Shown here: in pieces, positions 1 through 6,819 of the stretch
How positions within the stretch are numbered: position 1 is the stretch's first letter
Layout: the number at the start of each line of letters is the position of its first letter
IMG/VR virus record: IMGVR_UViG_3300037010_001286
Span: 1 to 64,000 of that record
Length of the DNA stretch: 64,000 nt
Strand: one strand, 5' to 3'
Origin: a virus
The notes under the pieces: model-generated
The model's input: only the letters and a program-made list of their open reading frames with translations
Told to the model about the DNA's origin: nothing
Databases searched by the model: none
Translations under genes and position numbers: made by a program

Positions 1-3
1 TCC

Positions 4-32
4 TTGACACGTTTACCTTGTTTCACTATACT
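4..32 (+). promoter_or_regulatory. sigma-70 promoter, copy 1
   Basis: TTGACA at 4-9, 17-nt spacer, TATACT at 27-32: consensus -35, ideal spacing and near-consensus -10. It points into the early gene block. It is likely read by host RNA polymerase directly after infection. Confidence 0.85.
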
Positions 33-57
33 GTCATTCAGTTAAGCGGAGGGAGTG

Positions 58-80
58 AAAAGTTATATCATATAACTTTT
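58..80. repeat. early palindrome, copy 1
   Basis: AAAAGTTATAT-C-ATATAACTTTT is a perfect 11-bp inverted repeat around one base. It lies between the two tandem promoters, downstream of the first -10 and just upstream of the second -35. That position suits an operator, although the other nine copies sit in gene leaders without an obvious promoter. Confidence 0.85.
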
Positions 81-85
81 TATCC

Positions 86-114
86 TTGACACGTTTACCT
101 TGTTTCACTATACT
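86..114 (+). promoter_or_regulatory. sigma-70 promoter, copy 2
   Basis: TTGACA at 86-91, 17-nt spacer, TATACT at 109-114, identical to copy 1. Transcription would start near 121 and give a leader of about 80 nt before the first gene, containing early palindrome copy 2. Confidence 0.85.
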
Positions 115-160
115 GTCATTCAGTTAAAGCAATGGTGACTTTAAAAAGTCCAAACGAAAG

Positions 161-175
161 GTTAGATAATCTAAC
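161..175. repeat. early palindrome, copy 2
   Basis: GTTAGAT-A-ATCTAAC, flanked by A-rich and T-rich sides, ends 28 nt before the start codon of the first gene. In RNA it would form a hairpin in the 5' leader. Confidence 0.85.
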
Positions 176-203
176 TTTTTATAAAAATATAAAGGTGTCT
201 AAA

Positions 204-818
204 ATGAAAACAAAAACAGCTCAAACAACACAAGTAACGATGGTATTCTCTTTTTCCTCTCTTATTAAAGAGGGATACGAAATTGCTAAAGGTGTAAATA
301 ACGCCGATAACAAGCTCGCCCAGTGGGTCTTTAATGTAGTGAGTACACCTCTTACAGAGGATGAAAGAAAATTACTATCAAATGATATTAAAGGCTGGTA
401 TTCGCCTGCTTTTTCAAAGCAGGTGAACGGAGCAATAAGCGGAGCTTATAAGCTCAATGTAATTAATAATGCCGATAAACTACAAGTTCTTTCATTGAAA
501 ACGTCTTTCAATGATTTATACAAACAATTAAGAGAATGGAAAAATGAGCTTAAAACACCTTCAAATGGGGTGAAGCAAACCATCAAAACTAAGGGTGCTA
601 ACGGCTCCGCCACTGTCCCACTACCCGACTCGGAGGACGGTAGTATCCTTGCACAATGCGCCCACGCCGCCGACCACGGCTTTGATGATGTTCAAACCAC
701 GTTAAAACTATTTAACAAGCTACTAAGTGATTTGAAAGGTGAATTAACACCGGAACAAAACGCCCATATCATCCAAACGCTGGATGAATTAAGTGATTAC
801 GTGTTAAGAGGGGAGTAA
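204..818 (+). CDS. early protein of unknown function (204 aa)
   Basis: First gene behind the tandem sigma-70 promoters, so probably one of the earliest expressed proteins. I chose the ATG at 204 rather than the in-frame ATG at 132 because 204 has the leader shared by other early genes here (AAAGGTG, then TAAAATG), while 132 has no ribosome site and lies before the palindrome. No signal peptide or membrane segment is visible. The C-terminal third is acidic, and the stretch around 600-680 is more GC-rich than its surroundings. No family recognised. Early phage genes at such a place often encode host-takeover or anti-defence proteins, but that is only inference from position. Confidence 0.8.
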   Translation: MKTKTAQTTQVTMVFSFSSLIKEGYEIAKGVNNADNKLAQWVFNVVSTPLTEDERKLLSNDIKGWYSPAFSKQVNGAISGAYKLNVINNADKLQVLSLKTSFNDLYKQLREWKNELKTPSNGVKQTIKTKGANGSATVPLPDSEDGSILAQCAHAADHGFDDVQTTLKLFNKLLSDLKGELTPEQNAHIIQTLDELSDYVLRGE

Positions 819-846
819 GTCCCCTCAAAAATTTTTTAAAAAATTT
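808..846 (+). terminator. terminator after the first early gene
   Basis: GAGGGGA / TCCCCTC stem (808-814 with 820-826) with a 5-nt loop that contains the stop codon, followed by alternating A and T runs up to about 850. Confidence 0.6.
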
Positions 847-999
847 TTTTTTTATAAAAGCCGTTAAATACCCTTCCGTATTTGTGGAGGTGTATATATA
901 CCTGTAAAGTATTTTCATATACTTTCGGGATTTTTGTAGATTTCTGAAAAGTCGGGGAAGTACCTTAAGGGAATCTCTAAAAAGTTATCAAACTTCATC

Positions 1000-1022
1000 A
1001 AAAGTTAGATTGTCTAACTTTT
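1000..1022. repeat. early palindrome, copy 3
   Basis: AAAAGTTAGA-TTG-TCTAACTTTT, ending about 25 nt before the ATG at 1046. A degraded half copy (AAAAGTTATCAAACTT) lies just upstream at about 980-995. Confidence 0.85.
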
Positions 1023-1045
1023 TATAAAATATAAAGGTGTAAAAG

Positions 1046-1132
1046 ATGGATGCAAAAACTTTAGAGTTATTAATAGTAGCATACGCAACCCTTCAAGGAC
1101 TGCTATTATTAACGAGTGGATTTAGACGATGA
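1046..1132 (+). CDS. 28-aa hydrophobic small protein
   Basis: Short frame with the same leader as other early genes (palindrome, then AAAGGTG, then ATG). The product has one hydrophobic stretch (about residues 6-23), so it could be a single-pass membrane peptide. Its stop overlaps the next start (ATGA at 1129), which supports real translation. Unknown function. Confidence 0.55.
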   Translation: MDAKTLELLIVAYATLQGLLLLTSGFRR

Positions 1133-1302
1133 ACCGTAATTTAATCTTTGAATATACCACTCAAGCGTGGTATGAGTACGATAGCGGTGTATTTTACCTT
1201 ATTACAGACGTGCCTAATTTTTTCTCGTATTTGATACGAGAAGGTTTAACGTGGGATGTAAGATATTCTCATTCAGTAAGGGAACTTGCAGGTTACCTTT
1301 AA
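1129..1302 (+). CDS. 57-aa protein of unknown function
   Basis: Starts in a 4-nt ATGA overlap with the upstream 28-aa frame, typical of translational coupling. Rich in aromatic residues (Phe, Tyr, Trp) and with no clear membrane segment. No family recognised. Confidence 0.55.
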   Translation: MNRNLIFEYTTQAWYEYDSGVFYLITDVPNFFSYLIREGLTWDVRYSHSVRELAGYL

Positions 1303-1419
1303 GTTTCTGTTAAGATTTTGCAGGAATTTGACGGAATTTTGCTGAAACTTAAAGGAAACTTTGAGGAAACTTAGCTCAACCTTAAAGCAACCTAAAAGTT
1401 ACACACGGATTTTTGGATG

Positions 1420-1450
1420 TTTTATACGGAAAACCGTATAAAAATTTTTT
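1420..1450 (+). terminator. rho-independent terminator
   Basis: Perfect 10-bp stem TTTTATACGG / CCGTATAAAA with an AAAA loop (1420-1443), then a six-T run at 1445-1450. Confidence 0.75.
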
Positions 1451-1694
1451 CGTAAATCGTTCACAAATCGTGAATAATCGAAAATACCTTCAAACAACGT
1501 TGAAGTTACTGTTAAAATCCTCTAAAATCATTAAAGGGATTAATAAGGCTTTAAATAGCCCCTAAAATCTGAGTATGTAAGCATAGGAATTAAATTTAAA
1601 AATTCCTGTAAGGTTATGAATAGGTACTCAAAAGTTACTTAAAAATAACTCAAGAGTAGCATTCACAAATTTTGAAAAATTTGTCGGATTTTTG

Positions 1695-1717
1695 AAAAGT
1701 TATATCATCTAACTTCT
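1695..1717. repeat. early palindrome, copy 4
   Basis: AAAAGTTATAT-C-ATCTAACTTCT: hybrid of the GTTATAT and GTTAGAT arm types with one arm mismatch. It lies 56 nt before the ATG at 1774. Confidence 0.75.
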
Positions 1718-1773
1718 GACGAAGTAAGATAACTTGTCGGACAACTTTTACCTAAAACAAAAAAGGAAATAAA

Positions 1774-1986
1774 ATGTATTTGGAAATTACTGAAATGAAA
1801 GTACACAGCCCTATCGGGGACTTTATAAGTTGGTCAGTTACCACTACAACACACAAAAGTAATCCGGAATTGCAATATGTCAGTGGGCAAACCCCACAAG
1901 AATTTTTACAATCAAAAGGGGCAGACTTCTATATCTATGATATACAAAATGATGTACATTATGGTAGTAGAGAAATTCTAAACTAA
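1774..1986 (+). CDS. 70-aa protein of unknown function
   Basis: ATG behind AAAAAAGGAAATAAA. Soluble, no membrane segment or motif recognised. Belongs to a run of small early genes each with its own ribosome site. An imperfect hairpin follows it at 2030-2052. Confidence 0.7.
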   Translation: MYLEITEMKVHSPIGDFISWSVTTTTHKSNPELQYVSGQTPQEFLQSKGADFYIYDIQNDVHYGSREILN

Positions 1987-2029
1987 GAATTTCTAAAATA
2001 ACCCAAAAATTTCAGTCTAAATATTTCAG

Positions 2030-2052
2030 ACCCTCTAAAATTTCAAGAGGGT
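2030..2052 (+). terminator. hairpin, possible weak terminator
   Basis: ACCCTCT / AGAGGGT stem with a 9-nt AT-rich loop between two small genes. There is no T run after it, so it may stabilise or process RNA rather than stop transcription. Confidence 0.35.
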
Positions 2053-2070
2053 ACTAAAAAGGATATAAAA

Positions 2071-2295
2071 ATGCCGGAAAGTTATGTATACTTCACAAAA
2101 AGGCTTCAAAAGTTAGGGTATCACTTTACAGCCAAAAGTGATAATGGTGGTGTTAAAGTACGTATAAATATCAAAGATACTTATAAGTTATCACCACAAC
2201 TACAAGGGCTAAATGAGGAGATGTGGGAACTTTTCAAATGTTCTATGTCTTATGAGGATGTGGGTATATTCAGTATCTATTGTCCAAATTTCTAA
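2071..2295 (+). CDS. 74-aa protein of unknown function
   Basis: ATG behind AAAAAGGATATAAAA. Compact, charged, soluble-looking product. No family recognised. Early palindrome copy 5 begins at its stop codon. Confidence 0.7.
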   Translation: MPESYVYFTKRLQKLGYHFTAKSDNGGVKVRINIKDTYKLSPQLQGLNEEMWELFKCSMSYEDVGIFSIYCPNF

Positions 2296-2317
2296 AAAGT
2301 TAGATGGTCTAACTTTT
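2295..2317. repeat. early palindrome, copy 5
   Basis: AAAAGTTAGA-TGG-TCTAACTTTT: perfect 10-bp arms, 23 nt before the ATG at 2340, followed by an A-rich tract. Confidence 0.85.
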
Positions 2318-2339
2318 CAAAAAAAAAAAAGGAATAAAA

Positions 2340-2567
2340 ATGACAAAGTATAAAGATATGGAAAATCTGTTAAAAAACAGAAAGCCCTTTACAGGAAACA
2401 GTGTAACCGCTACGAAAACTGAGGCGGAGTATAAAGTATTTAGTTACAATACTCTAATCTACGCAGAAGGTTTTGGAAAAGTCTATTTTGATGATAGTTA
2501 TTACTCAAAAACTACATCAAAACTTCAAAATATTATTCGCAGAGTTTTTAAGGAGGAACTAAAATGA
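2340..2567 (+). CDS. 75-aa protein of unknown function
   Basis: ATG behind an A-rich AAAGGAATAAAA ribosome site. Lys-rich with several Tyr, no membrane segment. Its 3' end overlaps the next small gene (ATG at 2564 before the stop at 2565), suggesting coupled translation. No family recognised. Confidence 0.65.
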   Translation: MTKYKDMENLLKNRKPFTGNSVTATKTEAEYKVFSYNTLIYAEGFGKVYFDDSYYSKTTSKLQNIIRRVFKEELK

Positions 2568-2695
2568 ACTCACAAGAATTTAAAATGGCTAAAGAATACT
2601 TAAAAGTATATCCAAATATTACAGTCGCTGAAATGGCTAAAATCCAAAAGTTATATCGTCTAACTTTTAAAAATTCAAAAGGGGGTTTAAAATGA
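2564..2695 (+). CDS. 43-aa basic protein with the palindrome inside
   Basis: ATG behind a strong AAGGAGGAACTAAA ribosome site. It overlaps both neighbours by 4 nt. Early palindrome copy 6 lies inside the coding sequence (codons about 28-35, giving residues QKLYRLTF), so either the small frame grew over the element or the element has a role inside translated RNA. Function unknown. Confidence 0.55.
   Translation: MNSQEFKMAKEYLKVYPNITVAEMAKIQKLYRLTFKNSKGGLK
2646..2668. repeat. early palindrome, copy 6 (inside a small gene)
   Basis: AAAAGTTATA-TCG-TCTAACTTTT, one arm mismatch, 23 nt before the ATG at 2692. Unlike the other copies it is within a reading frame. Confidence 0.8.
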
Positions 2696-2967
2696 CGTGG
2701 ACAGACCCAGTATGGACAAATACAAATCGTTTCAGTCAAACAGGGTATAGTGCTCCTACTATTTTCCCTGAACTTAAAAATTACAATGGGGATATTGAGG
2801 CTTTTGAAGAGGATTTGAAAAAAGCTCAAGAACGTGAAGAGAGCCATTTAGATTGGCTTCAAGAAGAACGTCGAGAAGCTCGTCTTGATACCCTTCGGGA
2901 ACGTGATGAATACTCGTGTCAAGGGGACTATGAGTATGGTTGTTGTGGTTGGGGAGAGGAGGACTAA
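2692..2967 (+). CDS. 91-aa charged protein, unknown
   Basis: Starts in an ATGA overlap with the gene before, behind AAAGGGGGTTTAAA. The middle is dense in Glu/Arg (probably helical, about residues 35-75). The C-terminus has three Cys and is acidic. No family recognised. Confidence 0.65.
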   Translation: MTWTDPVWTNTNRFSQTGYSAPTIFPELKNYNGDIEAFEEDLKKAQEREESHLDWLQEERREARLDTLRERDEYSCQGDYEYGCCGWGEED

Positions 2968-2969
2968 AA

Positions 2970-3347
2970 ATGAAAACTTCACAATTTTTACGAGAGAAAA
3001 ATCGTATCTTACGGGAAACGATAGGACTGGATTTTGATTTGGTTCCGGAGGAACAAATTGTAGATTTGCCGGAACATTTAATGAAACCACTAAGTAATGC
3101 TTCATCAAGCCAAAGTTGCCCGTATTGTGTGGGATATTTTAATTATTCAGACGAATACAATACTTGTGGGATGTGTCCTATGAATTTAGCAGGAAATAAG
3201 TGTTCCTATAACGGTTTCCATGATAATACGTGGAAAAGATATATGCAACACTGTTTATTTAACAATACTTATATGCACACTGACCAAGAGTCTCCTGCTT
3301 TCCGACGTATGAAAGCATTAATTAAAACATATAATGAGGAGCTTTAA
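2970..3347 (+). CDS. 125-aa cysteine-rich protein, possible zinc binder
   Basis: I start it at the ATG at 2970, which has GGAGAGGAGGACTAAAA in front. An in-frame ATG at 2940 lies inside the upstream gene and has no such site. The middle has Cys pairs CPYC and CGMC followed by further Cys and His, spaced like a zinc-binding fold (residues about 48-90). It could bind nucleic acid, but this is inference. Its stop overlaps the next ATG (TAATG). Confidence 0.65.
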   Translation: MKTSQFLREKNRILRETIGLDFDLVPEEQIVDLPEHLMKPLSNASSSQSCPYCVGYFNYSDEYNTCGMCPMNLAGNKCSYNGFHDNTWKRYMQHCLFNNTYMHTDQESPAFRRMKALIKTYNEEL

Positions 3348-3460
3348 TGGTGCCCGATTTAGACAAAATGTTTATAGTATTTGGGTTGATTTCAGCAGTT
3401 GTGGGTTGGGCATTAATACAGTCATTGATATGGCTATTTAGTCACCTACATTTTTATTAG
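3347..3460 (+). CDS. 37-aa single-pass membrane protein
   Basis: ATG overlaps the stop of the gene before (TAATG), with GAGGAGCTTTA upstream. Residues about 9-30 form one hydrophobic segment, so an inner-membrane peptide is likely. Paired with a second tiny membrane protein right behind it. Function unknown. Confidence 0.5.
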   Translation: MVPDLDKMFIVFGLISAVVGWALIQSLIWLFSHLHFY

Positions 3461-3469
3461 GAATTGATT

Positions 3470-3553
3470 ATGTTAAATATGGTAGATAGGGTAGTTATAA
3501 TACTCTTAATAATAGTCCTTATAGTTGGATATTGTTTATCCTTTTATTTCTAA
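3470..3553 (+). CDS. 27-aa single-pass membrane peptide
   Basis: Begins 10 nt after the preceding small membrane gene, with AGGAATTGATT as a weak ribosome site. Almost the whole chain after residue 7 is Ile/Leu/Val-rich and would span the membrane. It could be a host-membrane modulator, but nothing identifies a function. Confidence 0.4.
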   Translation: MLNMVDRVVIILLIIVLIVGYCLSFYF

Positions 3554-3581
3554 AAAGTTAAAAGTATTAAAGGGATTATAA

Positions 3582-3938
3582 ATGAAAATTGACATTAACA
3601 AAAAATACACTTCTAACGGGAAGCCTATTAGAATTTTATGCACTGATAGAAATCATATAGATTATCCAGTTCTTGGTATTGGGGAGGATGGTACTGTATA
3701 TTTTTTTACAAAAGATGGGAAAAGTACCTATCAAGAAGCCTATGATCTTGTAGAAGTTTGGGAGCCACAAAAAGGAGATTGGTGTCTTTTTTGGGACACT
3801 AACGACCATGATGGTGCCGTTTTAAGTAGAATTGACAAAGTGCTTTCCGATGGAAGATTTAAATCTTTGTCAGGAACTAATTGGAAGAATTGCCAAAAAT
3901 TTGATGGTACTCTACCCGAACACTTAAAAGGATTATAA
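3582..3938 (+). CDS. 118-aa phage protein of unknown function
   Basis: ATG behind AAAGGGATTATAA. Beta-rich pattern with conserved-looking Trp residues (VWEPQKGDWCLFWD at about residues 59-72), resembling small phage proteins of SH3-like type, though no named family can be assigned. Abuts the next gene. Confidence 0.7.
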   Translation: MKIDINKKYTSNGKPIRILCTDRNHIDYPVLGIGEDGTVYFFTKDGKSTYQEAYDLVEVWEPQKGDWCLFWDTNDHDGAVLSRIDKVLSDGRFKSLSGTNWKNCQKFDGTLPEHLKGL

Positions 3939-4193
3939 ATGTCGTCAATTAAGGTAATTGTAGACACAATCGAAAAAGTCTATAAGCAACATACACGCAG
4001 TGATAGAATATCAATATCCGTAGGGGATTTGGTAGATTTACGAACGTATATACAGGAATTGGAAAAAACTAATGAGTCCCTTAAACAACAACTCAAATAT
4101 TCCGAGACCCGTAGAAAAGATAGTATAGCTTTGTATGAGTCTATGCGGGTAATTTCAAGTTTTGATAGTTTCAAGCTTGATATATCATCATAA
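3939..4193 (+). CDS. 84-aa coiled-coil protein, unknown
   Basis: Starts at the base after the preceding stop, with AAAAGGATTATAA in front. Residues about 35-65 have a heptad-like pattern of Leu/Ile with charged residues, a probable short coiled coil. No family recognised. Confidence 0.65.
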   Translation: MSSIKVIVDTIEKVYKQHTRSDRISISVGDLVDLRTYIQELEKTNESLKQQLKYSETRRKDSIALYESMRVISSFDSFKLDISS

Positions 4194-4211
4194 AAGTTAG
4201 ATAATCTAACT
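4192..4211. repeat. early palindrome, copy 7
   Basis: AAAAGTTAGAT-A-ATCTAACT; core GTTAGAT/ATCTAAC at 4196-4210, 20 nt before the ATG at 4231. The right flank is TAATT rather than TTTTT, as also in copy 9. Confidence 0.85.
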
Positions 4212-4230
4212 AATTATAAGGGAGTTTAAC

Positions 4231-4971
4231 ATGAAAACTATATCAAAAAAAGAACTAAAAGATGTTTTAGAGCTTCATAAAAAATGGTTTAATAATGAGC
4301 AGGATGGTATTCAAGCTAACCTTGCTTGGTTTGATTTATCAGAGGTAAATTTATCTAAGTGTAATCTTGTGGGGGTTAATTTTAAAGGAGCAAAGTTACG
4401 AAACTCAAACTTTTTAGAGGCTAATGTAGCAGAAGCGGATTTTTCAGGAGCAGACTTAGCAGGTACAAATTTTTCAGGAGCTAATTCATATCGGACAAAT
4501 TTTTCCGGAGCTAATTTATATAAAGCAGTATTTGATACATCTTATCTTCGAGACACAAATTTTGAGGGTGCAAATATGCGAGAAGTAGATGGATACAAAG
4601 CTGATTTTGAGTATGCAAACCTTAGAGATGTAGACTTATATAGGTCGTTTTTAAATAAAGCAAATTTTTCGGGAGCTATTTTAGATGGTGCAAATTTAGA
4701 AAGAACTAATTTACATGGAGTTTTGGGAAACCTAAAACATATCAAATCCATTCAATGTGAAGAGTATTTGATAACGTATACTGCTGATGTTATACAAATC
4801 GGATTACATAAATACTTTATTGAAGAGTGGAAAAGATTTAATGATAGAGAAATTGTAGACATTTTAGGAAAATGTCAAATAGACTGGTGGAAACGATGGA
4901 AGTCACTTTTATTTAAAATAATCGAGGTATCTCCTGCCGAACCTACTGGGTTTAATAATCAAAAAATATAA
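4231..4971 (+). CDS. pentapeptide-repeat protein (246 aa)
   Basis: Residues about 28-165 are tandem pentapeptides of the A(D/N)LXX / ANFSG type, which fold as a right-handed quadrilateral beta helix. The last 75 residues are not repeats and contain Trp-rich segments. Some pentapeptide proteins mimic DNA and inhibit gyrase (Qnr, MfpA), while others are scaffolds of unknown role. An early gene of this type could act on host gyrase or shield phage DNA, but the sequence does not decide this. The ATG has a good AAGGGAGTTTAAC site and lies behind early palindrome copy 7. Confidence 0.85.
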   Translation: MKTISKKELKDVLELHKKWFNNEQDGIQANLAWFDLSEVNLSKCNLVGVNFKGAKLRNSNFLEANVAEADFSGADLAGTNFSGANSYRTNFSGANLYKAVFDTSYLRDTNFEGANMREVDGYKADFEYANLRDVDLYRSFLNKANFSGAILDGANLERTNLHGVLGNLKHIKSIQCEEYLITYTADVIQIGLHKYFIEEWKRFNDREIVDILGKCQIDWWKRWKSLLFKIIEVSPAEPTGFNNQKI

Positions 4972-4983
4972 AGGAGTTTAAAA

Positions 4984-5568
4984 GTGAAAAAAGATAAGTA
5001 TCTAAAAAAAGGAAACTTAAAACTTTCAAAAGGTGTGGGGGTATGGACTTTACCTGCTACAATGGAGGTGTGTGGTCGTCAATGTCCACACTGTTATGCT
5101 ATAAAATCTCAAAAACTTTATCCTAATACTTTAAAATCTCGGGAAAGAAAATTAGAGGACTCTAAAAGTCCCGATTGGGTAGATGATATGATACTCGAAA
5201 TCTTGACTTCAAAGTTTAAATTTGTGAGAGTCCATGAGAGTGGTGAGTTTTATTCACAGGAATACGTAAATAAATGGTACGAAATTGCAAAACATTGCCC
5301 AAATGTAACATTTTACGCATATACCAAACGACTTGGGGAATTTGACTTTAAAAATTTGAAGTCCCTTCAAAATTTTGTTTTACATAATTCGTTATATGAA
5401 AATGTAATTAATTATGGCAAAAATATAACCCCTACTGCCACTGCTTTAGGGGGATTTGTTTGTCCACTAACTTTGCAAAAAGACTGGCACGGAAAATGTG
5501 GTGATGAGTGTACTTGGTGTATGCAAAAATGTAATGAGGGTACGCCTATTTTCTTTGAACAACATTAA
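4984..5568 (+). CDS. Gp88-like / radical-SAM-like iron-sulfur protein (194 aa)
   Basis: GTG start behind AAAGGAGTTTAAAA. Residues 30-37 read CGRQCPHC, a CxxxCxxC motif as in radical SAM enzymes and in the phage Gene product 88 family. A second group of five Cys (CGDECTWCMQKC and nearby, about residues 160-183) could hold another metal cluster. The central part (HESGEFYS, then YAYTKR) fits that phage family. The reaction is unknown. Related phage proteins are often called radical SAM, but substrates are not established. Located in an early operon between the pentapeptide protein and two small unknown genes. Confidence 0.7.
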   Translation: MKKDKYLKKGNLKLSKGVGVWTLPATMEVCGRQCPHCYAIKSQKLYPNTLKSRERKLEDSKSPDWVDDMILEILTSKFKFVRVHESGEFYSQEYVNKWYEIAKHCPNVTFYAYTKRLGEFDFKNLKSLQNFVLHNSLYENVINYGKNITPTATALGGFVCPLTLQKDWHGKCGDECTWCMQKCNEGTPIFFEQH

Positions 5569-5577
5569 AGGAGTTTT

Positions 5578-5760
5578 ATGATAGTTCATTATTTTGTAGA
5601 GCTTCAAATTGATAGCTCCCAAATAATTTCAGTAGATTTTGAAGCTGAAGAAGGACTTAAAAATAAAGAAATTGAAAGGACAGCTGTGAGAAAGCTTAAA
5701 AAATTAATCGAACACGCAAGTTTATCAGAAGTTACAGTACAGGAAAAGGGGGAATTATGA
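5578..5760 (+). CDS. 60-aa protein of unknown function
   Basis: ATG behind AAAGGAGTTTT, 9 nt after the iron-sulfur protein gene and overlapping the next gene by 4 nt. Acidic and basic residues alternate, no membrane segment. No family recognised. Probably one operon with its neighbours. Confidence 0.65.
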   Translation: MIVHYFVELQIDSSQIISVDFEAEEGLKNKEIERTAVRKLKKLIEHASLSEVTVQEKGEL

Positions 5761-5978
5761 CTTTATTATTAGTAGGAGAGGATAAACAGTCCTTCATAAC
5801 TCCGGAATTAGTTAAGGTATATTCAAATAAAGATTATAAAGTTTTGAAAAGTACCTTTGTTGGTCACGAATACTTAATTGTTAATCGACGAACAAAAAAA
5901 GTAGCACTTGTACCATCCTATAAAGAGGTAAATTTAACAAAATTGAAGTTTGAGTATAAAATCTTGCTAAAATATTAG
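5757..5978 (+). CDS. 73-aa protein of unknown function
   Basis: ATGA overlap with the gene before, behind AAAAGGGGGAATT. Beta-rich, Lys-rich. No family recognised. Followed directly by a new sigma-70 promoter. Confidence 0.65.
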   Translation: MTLLLVGEDKQSFITPELVKVYSNKDYKVLKSTFVGHEYLIVNRRTKKVALVPSYKEVNLTKLKFEYKILLKY

Positions 5979-5983
5979 TAAAC

Positions 5984-6013
5984 TTGACTTTTTATATAAG
6001 TCTATGTTATAAT
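5984..6013 (+). promoter_or_regulatory. sigma-70 promoter
   Basis: TTGACT at 5984-5989, 18-nt spacer, consensus TATAAT at 6008-6013. Drives the gene at 6089, with early palindrome copy 8 in the leader. Confidence 0.8.
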
Positions 6014-6046
6014 ACGTTTACAGTTTGAGTTATACTCTAAATTAAA

Positions 6047-6069
6047 AAAAGTTATATAATCTAACTTTT
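6047..6069. repeat. early palindrome, copy 8
   Basis: AAAAGTTATAT-A-ATCTAACTTTT with one arm mismatch, 19 nt before the ATG at 6089 and about 27 nt after the expected start of transcription. Confidence 0.85.
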
Positions 6070-6088
6070 ACTTGAGAAAGGAAATATC

Positions 6089-6343
6089 ATGGAAGCATTA
6101 GAAGCAAGACGTACTATTGAGAGTACAAACGGAAAGTTTTTTACAGTTGTCTTTAAAAAAGCTGATGGTACAAAAAGAAAACTAAATGGTCGTATGGGCG
6201 TTAGTAAATATCTACATGGGGGTGAGTCAAAACTAAACAAAGAAAAGTTTGTAATTGTATATGATGTTGTAGCAAAGGGCTATCGAGCAGTAAACGTGGA
6301 TACCGTAGAGGAAATTCACTATCAAAAACAAATTATTAAATAG
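6089..6343 (+). CDS. WYL_2 / Sm-like small phage protein (84 aa)
   Basis: The pattern FTVVFKKADGTKRKLNGRMG, then GGESK, YDVVAKGYRAVN and a C-terminal IHYQ is the layout of the WYL_2 (DUF2693) Sm-like SH3-barrel family found in many phages. A role in RNA or ligand binding has been suggested, but the exact function is unknown. Own sigma-70 promoter upstream. ATG behind GAGAAAGGAAATATC. Confidence 0.75.
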   Translation: MEALEARRTIESTNGKFFTVVFKKADGTKRKLNGRMGVSKYLHGGESKLNKEKFVIVYDVVAKGYRAVNVDTVEEIHYQKQIIK

Positions 6344-6351
6344 GGGTTAAT

Positions 6352-6696
6352 ATGATATTCAATCATGAAGCAAAAACAATTTCAGAAGCATGTGGTTTTG
6401 ATACCATAAAAAAACCTTATGGGTTGGTTATGGGACTTTTATCAAGAGTTGGGAAAGAGCAAGAAATTCCTACTAATTTAACACAAGAAGAGAAAGTTGC
6501 ATTGATATATGTGTTTCTACAAAAAGCAACTGTTATTGACTTATTAGCTATTATGTATAATACTCCTAAAGTTTCAGGAGCTATTGAAGCCCTTTCAGTC
6601 GAGTTAACTCCTCATCAAATTGAATTAATAATGGGAGATGTAATGTTAGAAATTATGAAATTTATAAAAACAACTGAAGAAACCGAGGAAAGTTAA
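6352..6696 (+). CDS. 114-aa protein of unknown function
   Basis: ATG behind AGGGGTTAAT, 8 nt after the gene before. Predicted mostly helical, acidic C-terminus. No family recognised. A clear terminator begins at its stop codon, so it ends the 6.0-6.7 kb operon. Confidence 0.7.
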   Translation: MIFNHEAKTISEACGFDTIKKPYGLVMGLLSRVGKEQEIPTNLTQEEKVALIYVFLQKATVIDLLAIMYNTPKVSGAIEALSVELTPHQIELIMGDVMLEIMKFIKTTEETEES

Positions 6697-6720
6697 TACC
6701 CCTATTTTAGGGGTATTTTA
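6695..6720 (+). terminator. rho-independent terminator
   Basis: 10-bp stem AATACCCCTA / TAGGGGTATT with a TTT loop, followed by TTTA. It overlaps the stop codon of the gene at 6352. Confidence 0.7.
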
Positions 6721-6721
6721 T

Positions 6722-6754
6722 GAGGTGTCCCAAGACCTATTATAGTATTATCCT
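6722..6754. repeat. 33-nt dispersed element, copy 1 (core only)
   Basis: GAGGTGTCCCAAGACC followed by TATTATAGTATTATCCT. The same core occurs at 34731-34763 in this orientation and at 11065-11097 inverted. Here only the core is conserved, not the longer 73-nt form. It lies between a terminator and the rIIA-like gene. Confidence 0.85.
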
Positions 6755-6775
6755 TTAGGGGTTTTACTAACTATA

Positions 6776-6798
6776 AAAAGTTAGACTATCTAACTAAT
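6776..6798. repeat. early palindrome, copy 9
   Basis: AAAAGTTAGA-CTA-TCTAACTAATT, 23-26 nt before the start of the rIIA-like gene at 6820. Confidence 0.85.
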
Positions 6799-6819
6799 TA
6801 AATTATAAAGGTGTTTAAA

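Larger units (their letters stand above)
1..128. repeat. 46-nt direct repeat (two copies)
   Basis: Positions 1-45 and 83-127 are identical. Each copy carries one complete sigma-70 promoter. The copies are separated by 37 nt that hold a perfect 23-nt palindrome. The window begins exactly at the first copy, so the repeat may continue to the left. Confidence 0.95.
1303..1773. other. 471-nt noncoding stretch
   Basis: No convincing frame on either strand. It holds short degenerate direct repeats of the type AAACTTAAAGGAAACTT (about 1315-1400), a strong terminator hairpin (1420-1450), a small TTCAC/GTGAA hairpin (about 1460), and early palindrome copy 4 near its end. It looks like an end-of-transcript region followed by the leader of the next gene. 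Confidence 0.6.
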
